DNA of 64,000 nucleotides from Roridomyces roridus. Taxonomy: Eukaryota > Basidiomycota > Agaricomycetes > Agaricales > Mycenaceae. Made by a program: the position numbers and the translations under genes. This document shows positions 1-10,710 of the stretch, piece after piece. The notes under the pieces are model-generated. The model did no database searches. It was not told the origin of the DNA and saw only the letters and a program-made list of their open reading frames with translations. The DNA is taken from the NCBI GenBank assembly GCA_029378245.1, contig JARKIF010000005.1, positions 1,674,001 through 1,738,000 of the forward strand. Direction: 5' to 3'. Positions within the stretch are counted from its first letter, which is position 1. Every line of letters starts with the position of its first letter.

Positions 1-693
1 TGCGTCAGGTTCTCCCTCGTCGTTCACGAAAGTGAACTTTTTGCCCCTGAGCTCGTCAGAGTTTTGGCGAAACTCGTGCAGTTCCTGAGCAGAGAGTGGC
101 CGACCTTGAGGCCCAGCTACGTCCGCAGATACAAGGGGAAAGGTGAGGAGAGCGCGCGGGTGAGTGTGTTGCCAGGACATGGCCGGAGGTGCGGGCGAGG
201 ATGCAGCTTGAGGTGCGGGGGCCGTCTGGGCGGCAAATGCTTCCTTACTGACGCAAGTTAGAGTAGAATAGAAGTAGATCAGGGCATACATACTCGAGAA
301 CATCTGCGATATGCTGCACCTCCCCAAGAAGGCGTTGACTCTTCGACGCCGCCTTTCTATAGAAGTATTGTACGAGACCGAGACAGTTGGTCATGGCGCG
401 AACGCGTCTAATGGCGGGGCTCTTGAATACAGTGTTCAAAACAAGTTTCAGACATACTGAAGAACATCTTGGGACAGATTTTCGACATCTGCGAGGAGGG
501 CGGGGAGGTCTGCATCGGTTATCTGTTGCTGGACTTGGGGCGGTTGTGTCTCGAACTGAGCATAGACTTCTGCGGTGGCTTCCATGCGCTCCGCCAAAAA
601 GACGCGGTGAATTTCGGCGAGTCGCAGAAGATTGTACACTTGCACTCCCATGCTTTGAGCTTGTTCAAGCTGAGAGGCGGTGAGTTTAGGCAT
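1..693 (-). CDS. Hypothetical protein, 5' part only (runs off the left edge)
   Basis: I do not recognise this protein. The chosen start is the ATG at 693 (MPKLTASQLEQAQ), because a helical, Gln/Leu-rich coding stretch begins there. Two introns are inferred: one near 401-450 joins SQDVLQ to RVRAMTNCLGLVQ, and one near 247-292 joins HIADVL to DKEAFAAQ with a CTAAC branch site before the acceptor. After the second intron the protein is Ala/Pro-rich (QTAPAPQAASSPAPP), then becomes a more ordered segment (LSAQELHEFRQNSDELRGKKF) that continues beyond base 1. No signal peptide or membrane segment is seen in the visible part. The first 100 residues look alpha-helical and could form a coiled coil. Being minus strand, it is divergent from the OPT gene at 1033. 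Function unknown. Confidence 0.5.
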
Positions 694-1032
694 GGCGTTG
701 TCCTTGACGTTCAAAGAAAGGGGCGAATAGCACGTGCCAGTGATCGTGAACAACAGGAGCAAACGCGCTCGTGTTTCGAACAACCATGATCGACGATTCG
801 TGTGACAAATGACGCTCCCTTACTAGGCCTTACTACCTCGAAATTTCATTTTCGGTCGTGCTCATAGTAATTATCCAAAACCGGCTCGATTCTTACAACC
901 GTTGCTGTGCACCGGTTCTGATTTCCAAAAACATCTTCGCGTCTTGGATCTGCGTGCTCCGTGTCTCATGTTCTTCCAGGATGAATAAAACAGCAGCTAA
1001 AAGCCGGACACTGCTGTCCCCACTCGTCTACC
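694..1032. other. Divergent intergenic region
   Basis: About 340 bp separate the divergent starts of the unknown gene (693) and the OPT transporter (1033). It probably holds both promoters. I see no clear TATA box, repeat or conserved coding segment. Confidence 0.5.
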
Positions 1033-4000
1033 ATGTCCGCCTCGAAGGCCACCATCGACTTGGAAAAGGCTGAAGGAAAGGTGGTCGACTCCACGATCGT
1101 CGTCTCGGAGCTGGATGACCCGATTCCGAACACTGAGCCCAACCAACTTGACGATCTTGCTGAAGACGACTCGCCGTACCCAGAAGTTCGTTCAGTTGTC
1201 GCTAACATGGATGATAGGTCAACACCTCTTTTTTTTTGGTTCAACTGGGATCTTAACATGCGACCAGCTCTATGCCTGTTTCGACCATACGCGCTTGGAT
1301 ACTTGGGCTGATCTGGGCCATCATCATTCCGGTGGCTCAATCTTTGTCATTGAAAACTTGCGTCTGATCCAAATAACAGGGCTTGAACCAACTCTTCTTC
1401 TTCAGGTACCCGTCCGTTACGGTCACCGGTGTATGTCCATTCGATCCAAAACAATCATTATCTCATCCTCTATTTCCCAGATCATAGCCCAGCTGCTCTC
1501 GCTTCCCCTCGGACGGCTGTGGACGAAGGTTGTTCCCAACATCACGATATTTGGCCTCGAGTTGAACCCTGGCCCATTCACTATCAAAGGTGAGTCGTTT
1601 CACCGAACACTGCTCATACTCGAACCAATTTATAGAGCACGTCCTGGTGACAATCATGGCTTCAGTGGGAGCGGGCAGCGCTTATGCCACTGATATTAGT
1701 AAGAAACATCCTTCTAATCAACCAGCCGTCGAATGAATACTCTTCTCAGTCGCTGTTCAGCGAGTGTATTACAAGTTCGTATCATTCTGAAGCCCTGAGC
1801 CAGAGTATTGACACCCTCTCTAGCCGAAACTACAACTTCAGCTTCCAATGGCTTGTCGTAATGTCGACCCAATTGATCGGTTTCTCAATTGGTGGTATTG
1901 CCAGGCGGTTCTTGGTCCAGCCGCCCTCCATGAGTCCGTATTGTACCCGGCTCATACCATCCCGCTGACCCTTTTCCCAGTTTGGCCTGCCAACCTCGTT
2001 ACCTGCGCGCTATTTAATATGCTGCATTCGACCGAGTACGCCGGGGTTGGAAATTTAGGGGGATTCTCCCGGGAACGGTTCTTCTATATTGCTTTGGCAT
2101 GCTCCGCTATATGGTATATCTTGCCGGGTTACCTCTTCACCGCTCTGTCTTATTTCTCGTGGGGTAAGATCCCCACCTTTGCCTACGACTCGATGTTCGA
2201 TTGACACTTTCCGCAGTGTGCTGGATCGCTCCGAACAATAACACTGTGAACCAGCTGTTTGGAGTAAATTATGGTCTGGGAATGGGGCTCCTCAGCTTCG
2301 ACTGGGCCCAAATCGCATACATCGGCTCTCCCCTGGCCACTCCCTGGTGGGCCGAGGCGAACGTCGCAGTTGGCTTCATTTTCTTCTTCTGGATCCTCAC
2401 CCCGGCTCTCTACTTCACCAACACGTGGTACTCCAAGTACATGCCAATCTCGTCCGGCGGGTCGTTCGACAATACTGGCGCCACTTATAACGTGACCAGG
2501 ATTCTCAACGCCCAAGGGACCTTTGACGAGGTCGCGTATGACGCTTACAGCCCCCTCTTTCTGTCGACGACTTTTGCGATATCCTACGGATTGTCGTTTG
2601 CATCGATCACGGCGACCATCACTCATGCATTGTAAGTTTGTCTGGGACACAAGAGTTTATGGCTGATGTCTGCTAGCCTCTTCTTCCGTAAACAGATCTG
2701 GACGCAGAGTCGTCGTGCCATGCATGAACAGCCGGACATCCACGCCCGTCTGGTGTCAGTCTATCCGCAAGTCCCTCAGTGGTGATTTGGCGTCGTATGC
2801 GTGGCCATGTTCGCTTGTGGCGTCAGTAAGTGTCGTTATTTTTTTCTGTCCTCTTGTACTGAGGCCATTCATAATTGCCATTGAAGTTTGGCACACCGGT
2901 TTCCCTGTTCAGTATTTCATACTCGCCCTTGTGATGGCCTTTGTGTATATCATTCCGATTGGAATGATCCAGGCCATTACGAACCAGCAAGTTGGCCTCA
3001 ACGTGATCACGGAACTCATTATCGGATATGCGCGACCAGGGAACGGACTGAACATGATGTTTTTCAAGAGCTGGGGATATATCACGATGGCGCAAGGATT
3101 GATGTTCGCGTCGGATATGAAACTCGGACATGTGGGCATAATACTTATGTCTATTCCTCCATGCTAATGCAGAATGCAGTACATGAAGATTCCCCCGAAG
3201 AGCATGTTCTGGGCACAGGTAGTCGCAACTGTTCTCGCAGGCAGTACGTCTCTCACTTACCTCGCTTCGCAACGGACTCTCATTCTTGACAGCGGTTCAA
3301 CTTGGGGTGCAAACATGGATGTTCACCAACATTGATGGTCTCTGCGATAGGTATGTTTGTTTCCTTCCTTTGAATACAGTCTTATTTTAGTTACAGGGAT
3401 CAGCCTGACGGATTCTGGTGCCCAAGCACAGTCACCCTCGGGACTGCGTCAATCATCTGGGGCGTCATTGGTCCCAGAAACGGCCAACTTTACCATTGTA
3501 CGTATGAACAATGTCTCGCCGTTTCTGATTGAAACCGCTTACAGCTCTGACCTACTTCTTGGTTGGCTTCCTCTGCCTCCTTGGAGCCTGGCTGGTGCAT
3601 AAACGCTGGCCGAAAAGTTTCGTTCGTTATGTAAACTTTCCCGTCATTTTTTCTGGAACTGGAGCCATCCCGCCTGCGAGTGCCATCAACTACGTCCCAT
3701 GGGCGATTGTTGGCTGCGTATTCCAGTATTTCATCAGACGACGCCATTTCGCTTGGTGGACCAAGTACAACTGTGCGTCCTTCGATCCTTCCTACATGCT
3801 CGAGAATAACAAAGCTCTGCAGACGTCCTCTCCGCTGCAATGAACGCGGGCGTAGCCATCTCGGCTGTGCTCATCTTCTTCTGCTTGCAGTATCCACGGG
3901 GCGGCTCTATCGGCGCCAACACCATCCAGACATGGTGGGGGAACACTGTGTATAGCAACACTCTCGACGGACAGAAGATGCCTTTCATTTCGTTGGCAGA

Positions 4001-4080
4001 GGGGGAGACTTTTGGGTATGCCAATTGATTTTACCCATTTTGTTGTGGTTGACCGTACGTGCAGTCCGGAGAAATGGTGA
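1033..4080 (+). CDS. OPT-family oligopeptide transporter, possibly inactivated
   Basis: Proton-coupled oligopeptide transporter of the OPT family (Isp4/Opt1 type), a plasma-membrane protein with many helices. The start is MSASKATIDLEKAEG at 1033, and the acidic N-terminus is normal for the family. Family landmarks follow in order across about a dozen short introns: PVSTIRAW, NQLFFFRYPSVTVTG, the SLPLGRLW and ELNPGPFTIKEH blocks, SMIWPANLV, the WYSKYMPISSG segment, LFFRKQIW, EVWHTGFPVQ, GHYMKIPPKSMFWAQ, DQPDGFWCP, and a C-terminus ending in WWGNTVYS then ETFGPEKW. The reading frame is clean except at about 2780-2895. There the second Trp codon of a conserved QWW motif is TGA, and the next intron has no acceptor that keeps both the frame and the IEVW residues. 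The gene is therefore either a young pseudogene or carries sequence errors. Identity is sure, integrity is not. Confidence 0.85.
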
Positions 4081-4430
4081 AAACGTCAAGAAAAAACGTG
4101 CCAGTGGTTATTCCACGAATTTTATACCTTCTTCTGTATCGTAAAAGTCTAATGATTTTAATGCAGAGGATTCGAGGATATAGAAAACGACACGGGCATG
4201 TTCCCAATGTACTTGCCGCAGATTCAGCAGGAGCGAGCCGGGAGAATAATGAGATCGGCCATCACTACTTACATCAGTGATGTGATCATGCCCTTTTATG
4301 GAAGCTCCTGTCTGACACCCGTCGCGTTTGCTCTTTCCTTCCATCCACCACCATCTCTATTCTAACAAGTGTTGACCACTACCTCTATTCCTTCACACTT
4401 CTACCCGCCCATCGTTATCTTCTTCTCGCC
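4081..4430. other. Intergenic region between OPT gene and kinase
   Basis: About 350 bp that should contain the OPT 3' UTR and the promoter/5' UTR of the kinase gene. It has pyrimidine-rich tracts just before the kinase ATG. I see no coding potential or repeats. Confidence 0.5.
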
Positions 4431-5920
4431 ATGTCTCACACCCCCGAGGCTCAGCAACTTCCCAATTTTCTTGGCCAGGTCCTCCAAGGCCGCTACAAAG
4501 TCGTCGAACGCCTTGGCTCAGGTACACATCAGTCTCCCTCGACGATTATCTCTCCTTAACCTCCGACAATAGGCGCGTACGGCGTGGTTTACAAAGCACT
4601 CGACCTTTCATCTCCTCACCCGGTTCACTATGCTATCAAGTGCGTCAAGAGGCAGCGTGTTGGTACGAGAGAAGGCATCTTCCAAGCTCGCGAGCTCAAG
4701 TTGCACAAATTGGTGTGTACACTCTTCCTATGCTCTTTTCCCCGCATTTGACAATCTCGCCCAAGGTCTGCGCCCACCCCAACATCTTGACCATGCACCG
4801 ATTCTTCTCTGACGGCCGGCACATCTTCGTAGTCCTCGATTTCTGCCACAGCGATTTGTTCCGCGCCATAACAGAACAGCATCTCTTCCACCGGGATACA
4901 GCCTTGACCAAGCGCATCTTTGTTCAGATCCTCGATGCCGTCGAGCACTGTGCTCGCAACAGCGTGTACCATCGCGACTTGAAACCAGAGAACATTCTTT
5001 GCGATAGCACGGGCGACAACATTCGGCTAGCTGATTTCGGTCTCGCCACTCAGGCGTGTCTGAACACGGATTTCGGGCTCGGCAGTCCTTACTACATGAG
5101 TCCTGGTCAGTCTTTCTTTTTTCTCGCCCATTCGTATCACTCACTCATCTCTATTCCAGAGGGTGTCAATACCGAATACTCAAGGGGCACGTACGCTGCT
5201 AGTCACGCCGACATCTGGTCTCTTGGCGTTATCCTCACGAACATGATTTGTGGCCGCAATCCTTGGAAGTTGGCTGACCCGAGCGACGACTGCTTCCGAT
5301 CTTTCCTCGAGAACGCCGACTTTCTCCTTTACGCTCTCCCAATCTCACCAGGCGCGAACGAGATTCTCAAGTGGTGTTTCCGTCTTCATGCCGGTTCTCG
5401 GCCTTCCATCTCTCAGCTTCGCACGGCCATCCTCGAGCTTGACACGTTCTTCCTGTCCGACGAGGAGCTCGCCGAGTCTCCTTCGCACCTCCGCGCTGTC
5501 GCCCAACATTACGCGGAGCCCACACCCGCAGAGGAACTCAGCCCCGAGCCAGAACGTCCAGCCACGCCATGCGAGGAACCCAAGCGCAGTTCATCCAGCT
5601 TTTGTTCCACCGACTCGGAAGAAGGTTATTTGTACAGCACCCCTCCTTTTGGCTCGCCTGGTCTAGAAGTTCCATTCTCGAGCGGCTCTTCCTCGGTCAG
5701 CGCCAGCGACGGGTCGTCGTTCAATGGCCCAATCACGCCAGTTGTTCATGCGATCGACCCCATCGAGGAGGTGCCGGACATGGAGGAGGATGAGAACATT
5801 GACGAGTCTGCCGTCTTCCCGCTGCCCATGGTCGACGTCCCTCTCACCGACAAACCGAAGCCGCAGTCGCGTAGCATTCTCAGGCGAGCCGTGAGGCGTA
5901 TCAAGGCCATGGCGTATTAG
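4431..5920 (+). CDS. Ran1/Pat1-like serine/threonine protein kinase
   Basis: Protein kinase of the fungal Ran1 (Pat1)/Ksp1/Sks1 group; Ran1 in fission yeast restrains entry into meiosis and members respond to nutrients. The start MSHTPEAQQLPNF precedes the kinase domain, which begins with LQGRYKVVERL. The glycine loop is GSGAYGVV, split by an intron after GSG. Next come the ATP-anchoring lysine in YAIKCVK, the catalytic loop YHRDLKPEN, the metal-binding DFG in LADFGLAT, and SPYYMSPEG in place of a classic APE. Three introns are inferred near 4520-4572, 4713-4767 and 5106-5159. The roughly 150 residues after the kinase domain are low-complexity, acidic and Ser/Pro-rich, ending in a basic tail (RRAVRRIKAMAY), as usual for these kinases. 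All catalytic residues are present, so an active enzyme is expected. Confidence 0.9.
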
Positions 5921-5999
5921 ATTCGTTTCTTTTACTCGGATTACATAGCGTGGACTTTGTAGCGGACTTTGTAGTGTCTTAATTCAGCGTAAGATTCCA

Positions 6000-6006
6000 T
6001 CACGTG
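6000..6006 (+). promoter_or_regulatory. TCACGTG E-box upstream of methionine synthase
   Basis: A TCACGTG heptamer lies about 84 bp before the MET6 start and 23 bp before a TATA box. In ascomycete yeasts this is the Cbf1 site of sulfur-amino-acid genes. That the same logic applies here is inference. Confidence 0.45.
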
Positions 6007-6028
6007 TGAAGGCCGCTTGGAGGCCGCT

Positions 6029-6035
6029 TATAAAA
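6029..6035 (+). promoter_or_regulatory. TATA box of MET6
   Basis: TATAAAA lies 55 bp before the ATG at 6090, at the end of a small repeat of GGCCGCTT. Position and a pyrimidine-rich stretch between it and the ATG suit a strong core promoter. Confidence 0.55.
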
Positions 6036-6089
6036 ACGCCATTTCAAATTTTCAATCGCACCATCTTCTCTTTTTCTCTTCCCTCTACC

Positions 6090-8683
6090 ATGGTTGCTTC
6101 GAGCGTGCTTGGATTCCCCAGGATCGGTATGGTGCCCAGACCGCGCGCTGGACTCGTATTAACCTGCGCCAGGTGCGAACCGTGAAGTCAAAAAGGCGGT
6201 CGAGGCCTACTGGGCAGGCAAGATATCTGCCGAAGATCTGACCAAGGCTGCCGCCGACGTCAAGAAGACGAGTTGGCAGAGCATCAAGGAGCGCGGTGTC
6301 GACTTTGTGCCCAGGTAAGTCTCCCCAAAATTCAATCGATCTCACTAGATGTTGAGCGATTATACAGCGGCGAGTTCTCGTTGTATGACCACGTCCTCGA
6401 CCACTCTGCTGCCTTCAACGTCATTCCCAAGCGCTATGTTGGTCACGGTCTGTCTCCCATCGACGTCTACTTTGCCATGGGTCGTGGCCGTCAGGCCGAT
6501 GGTGTCGATGTCCCTGCCTCTGAGATGAAGAAGTGGTTCGACTCCAACTACCACTTTGTCGTCCCCGAGGTCTCCGATGACACCGAGTTCAAGCTCAACT
6601 TCAACAAGGCTGTCGAGGAGTACCAGGAGGCCAAGGCTGCTGGTGTGACTACTCGTCCCGTAGTTTTGGGCCCGGTCTCCTTCCTTGTTCTCAGCAAGGC
6701 TGCCAAGGGTGCCCAGGCCGGCTTCCAGCCCATCTCCCTCCTTCACAAGCTTCTTCCTGTCTACAAGACCCTCCTTGCCGACCTCAAGGCCGCTGGCGCT
6801 GAGTGGGTCCAGATCGACGAGCCCGTTCTCGTCCTTGACTCCGCCGCGGCCCTCGAGAAGGAGTTTGCCACCGCGTACGAGACGCTCGAACCCGTTTCCC
6901 CCAAGATCCTTCTCGCGACCTACTTCTCCCGTCTCGACTCCAACGTCGAGTTCGTTGCCAAGCTCCCGATTGCCGGTCTTCACATCGATCTTGACCGTGC
7001 TCCCGGCCAGCTCGAGGATGTCCTGAATGCGATCAAGCCCACCAACATCATCCTCTCTCTGGGTGTTGTCTCTGGTCGTAACATCTGGAAGACCGACTTT
7101 GCCGCTGCCATCAAGCTTGGTCAGCAGGCCATCGAGGCCCTTGGTGCTGACCGCGTTATCATCGCCACCTCCTCGTCCCTCCTCCACACGCCCGTCACGC
7201 TCGCGTCGGAGAACAAGCTCACCGCCGAGCAGAAGGATTGGTTCTCCTTCGCCCTCGAGAAGTGTGCCGAGGTGGCGACCATCGCCGCTGCCCTTTCCGG
7301 CTCGCAGGATGCTGCTGTTGCTGCTGCCCTCGAGGCCAACAAGGTCTCCATTACCAAGCGTCGTGAATTCGAGAGCACCTCGGATGACACCGTCCGCAAG
7401 CGGGTTGCTGCCATCACTCCCGACCAGCTCGAGCGCAAGAGCCCCTTCGCCGTCCGCAAAGACATCCAGGCCAAGCACCTCAACCTGCCCAAGTTCCCCA
7501 CGACCACCATCGGGTCCTTCCCTGTAGGAGAACAGCTTTTGTCGCTGTAACCATGTTCTAACCTTTATTGCAGCAAACCAAGGAGATTCGTCAGGCCCGT
7601 GCCAAGCTCGGCAAGGGCGAGCTTACCCCCGAGCAGTACGACGAGTTCATCAAGAAGGAGATCGAGTCGGTGGTTCGCTTCCAGGAAAAGATCGGTCTCG
7701 ACCTCCTCGTCCACGGTGAACCCGAGCGCAATGACATGGTCCAGTACTTTGGTGAACAACTCTCTGGCTTTGTCTTCACGCAGAACGCATGGGTACAGAG
7801 CTACGGTTCTCGGTTCGTCCATCTGTCCTCCTTGTTGCTCGATATTCACCTGGTTTTCTAGCTACGTCCGTCCCCCGATTATCGTCTCCGACGTCAGCCG
7901 CCCGGGACCCATGACCGTCCGCTGGAGCAGCTACGCGCAGAGCGTGACCAAGAAGCCCATGAAGGGAATGTTGACCGGCCCCGTCACCATCCTCAACTGG
8001 TCGTTCCCCCGTGCCGATGTCAGCCGTGAGCTGCAGTCCAAGCAGCTTGCTCTCGCTCTCCGCGACGAGGTCATCGACCTCGAGAAGGCTGGCATCAGCG
8101 CCATCCAGGTTGACGAGCCTGCGATCCGTGAGGGTGTAAGTAATATTCTGAGACATTGAGACACGGGCATTAACTTTCTACACAGCTCCCTCTCCGTCGC
8201 TCTGACTGGGATGCCTACCTCAAGTGGGCCGTCGACTCGTTCAAGCTCTCCACTGCTGGTGTCACCGACCAACTGCAGACCCACTCCCACTTCTGCTACT
8301 CGGACTTTGACGACATCTTCCCCTCCATTCAGCGTCTCGACGCTGATGTCATCTCCATCGAGGCTTCCAAGGCCGACATGAAGCTGCTCACGACGTTCAA
8401 GCAGTACGGCTACTCGAACCAGATCGGTCCCGGTGTCTACGACATCCACTCTCCCCGTGTCCCCGGCGACCAGGAGATCAAGGACCGCCTCAAGGCCATG
8501 CTCGATATCCTGCCCGACTCTCTCCTTTTCGTCAACCCCGACTGTGGTCTCAAGACCCGTGGATGGAAGGAGACCGAGGGTGAGTGATCTGGTTTGTTGG
8601 GCGCTATCGTTTCTCATCCTTTTCCAGCTTCGCTCGCGAACCTTGTCGCCGCTGCTCAGTGGGCCCGCCAGACCTATGCCTGA
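6090..8683 (+). CDS. MET6: Cobalamin-independent methionine synthase (5-methyltetrahydropteroyltriglutamate-homocysteine methyltransferase)
   Basis: MetE/Met6 transfers the methyl group of 5-methyl-THF-polyglutamate to homocysteine, the last step of methionine synthesis in the cytosol. The protein starts [26 protein letters not shown], typical of the family. The N-terminal barrel (through about residue 400) is followed by the linker [14 protein letters not shown] and the catalytic C-terminal barrel. Zinc and substrate motifs are visible: [41 protein letters not shown], the HSHFCYSDF zinc-ligand block (His and Cys), and [11 protein letters not shown] with the last zinc Cys. The protein ends ARQTYA. 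Introns are few and short, the first splitting RIG/ANR. Strong C-ending codon bias indicates high expression, which also explains the long antisense ORF seen over it. A CACGTG and a TATA box lie just upstream. Confidence 0.97.
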
Positions 8684-8956
8684 TTTACTTCGTACCTTGC
8701 CGCTTCAACAGCGCTCGCTACAGGTTTAACTTAAATATGCATGGCATGCTCGGAGAGGCAGAGACTGTGTGTTTGACCGTTGGGTGGCTGTTGCATTTTC
8801 TCTGGGCCCAATGCCAGAGTTGAAGCTGAGGCGCGGAGACGCGACCTCTGAAGTGTACTGCCGATTGTAAACTAGTTTGTATTAGGATTTCAACAATCGA
8901 AAATGTATAATGGTGTCTCAAAAAAAATTGCAAATCGCCCTTGACCTCGACCACTC

Positions 8957-10485
8957 ATGTACACTAACTTCACCTCGGCGCCGACAAGTAATACTGCGCA
9001 TAATTGATTGCATTTCCGCTCTTGACGGCTTCCAGCTTCATTCCCTACCAACAACCATGCCGCCCCTTTGTCCCACAAAACTCTGCAGCAGATCGACGAG
9101 CTGCTGCAGGACGATGTCGTGATGCAGGTGGCTGCAGTCCATTTTGACCTTCCAGTATGCTGATCTTGGATCGAGTAGCCCGTGGGCGAGCGTCCGACGT
9201 GCCTGGTTATGGACACCAATATCCTGCACGTTCTGCTCTCCGCGCGATTTGACGCGTCGTAACTCGTTCTTTGTAGGCTTGATCACCTCGGGATGCTGCA
9301 GCGGTTCACGGAGGACGTGGAGAAACGCCGGCTGCCTATCTTGCTCATTATACCTGGCGCGGTGCTCAATGAGCTTGACGGGTGGGTTTCGCGATGTGCA
9401 TTTTTTGATACATCTCAGACTCTCTCTACAGGCTCAAGAAAAACGAGCGTTTGGGATGGTTTGCGCGACGCGTGTCTGAATGGTCTGATTCCCTCGGATG
9501 AAATGGTACTTGAACGTAACTTTCTGGGACAGGATACTCGCGAAACTCAAAGAGCGGAACAAGGGCCAGACGACCTCCGTTAGGGGCCAAATTAATTCAG
9601 AGACGTGCAAGCCGTCTGGTAATTGGCGAATCCGACAGCCAGGGGAGGTGAGTCGAGTTTATGCACAACTATCGAACTAATCGGGCCCAGGAATTTGGGC
9701 CGCGAGGCAACGACGAGTTAATTCTCGATTGCTGCATTTACTTTCAGAAGCAAGGCTATCGTATAGCGCTCTGTAGTGCGGACATCAACCTTACCATTGA
9801 ATGCAAATCACAAGGCAAGCGTCCAAGCCTCCACAGGCAACCGTTTGACAGGGCTCCAGGAATCAGCTTCATTGCACCCAAGAGCGGGCGAGACCTAGCG
9901 AGATTTGTCTTGGGTCACGACATTTGGCAAGACTTTGCCGGTTACGAAGCCGAATATACTGGAAACGACAGCGCCCAAGATGACAATGACATGATGATGG
10001 ATGTCGACGGAGAGGAGCGCGTCATGTCCGTCACAGAAAAGCTGGACTCGCTACACAACCAGGTCGTGGACCATTTTACCCGTCTCCTTGTTGAGCTTGT
10101 CGGCCGCGTCGGTGGCCCTGCGCTGGAAGACTGGTATCCTGGTGCACCGGATGGGGCCAGCGCGTCACGGTACGCGCCCAAGTGGAAGAGCAACAAGAAA
10201 CCGTACACGCAGTGGACCGCGGCAGAATGCCTTGAATATCTGAACGAAAGGAAGCGACAAAAGCCAAGTTCACCGCGACTAGACCGGTTCCTGACCCGAC
10301 GGCATTCGGTTGCGGCCGACGGAAGCACGAGCAGGTCGGGGAAAGACTGGTCTTACGCAGATTGGAAGAATGCACTGGACGCGTTGAAACGGGTGGGAGA
10401 TGACTGGGATGAAGGATCAATCCGAGAAGATCTCCATGAATTGGCTTGTCACCGCGAAGCAGTTTTTGGTATCACCCGAGTCTGA
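8957..10485 (+). CDS. PIN-domain RNA endonuclease, SWT1-like
   Basis: Swt1-type proteins are nuclear endoribonucleases that survey transcription and mRNA export. The start is inferred at 8957 (MYTNFTSAPT); an intron then leads into HKTLQQIDELLQDD. The PIN core is spread over several exons: LVMDTNIL (first catalytic Asp), LPILLIIPGAVLNELDGLK (next acidic residue), NDELILDCCIYF and ALCSADINL (further acidic residues), then GISFIAPKSGRDLARFV. Keeping QGISFIAP together requires a 45-bp GC-AG intron at 9815-9859. The C-terminal part contains an acidic stretch (DDNDMMMDVDGEE) and a helical domain with EDWYPG, SYADWKNAL and DDWDEGSIREDL. The 3' end was taken as the stop at 10485, although a further intron cannot be excluded. 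Length is shorter than plant and animal Swt1. Confidence 0.75.
9815..9859 (+). other. Candidate GC-AG intron in the SWT1-like gene
   Basis: The donor reads AAG/GCAAGC and the acceptor CTCCAG/GA. Removing 45 bp joins the PIN-domain strand to ISFIAP. The length is a multiple of three and stop-free, so retention would insert 15 residues. Confidence 0.5.
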
Positions 10486-10710
10486 TGGTCGCTGGATGCT
10501 GCGCTTGGCCAGGCAGCGCATTACTCGTGATTTACTGCGACGCCACGGCACCGACGGGTATCGGGATGGTTGTGGAGAAATATGTAGATCTAGACAGATG
10601 CACAGGATTCAAGCCGCTGCGGATATGCTAAATACATCATCGTGTGTGCCCCATCAAATTCCACAAGCCTTCTTCCATCACACTCCCTACGGCCCTCTTC
10701 CTTTTACACT

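Noticed and set aside
2782..2865. 83-bp intron that would remove the OPT stop codon
   Set aside because: It would delete a conserved membrane helix and uses a poor donor, so it is kept only as an alternative.
6360..7478. 372-codon antisense ORF across MET6
   Set aside because: It mirrors the strongly C-biased codons of MET6; its protein is repetitive Gly/Leu/Asp without domains.
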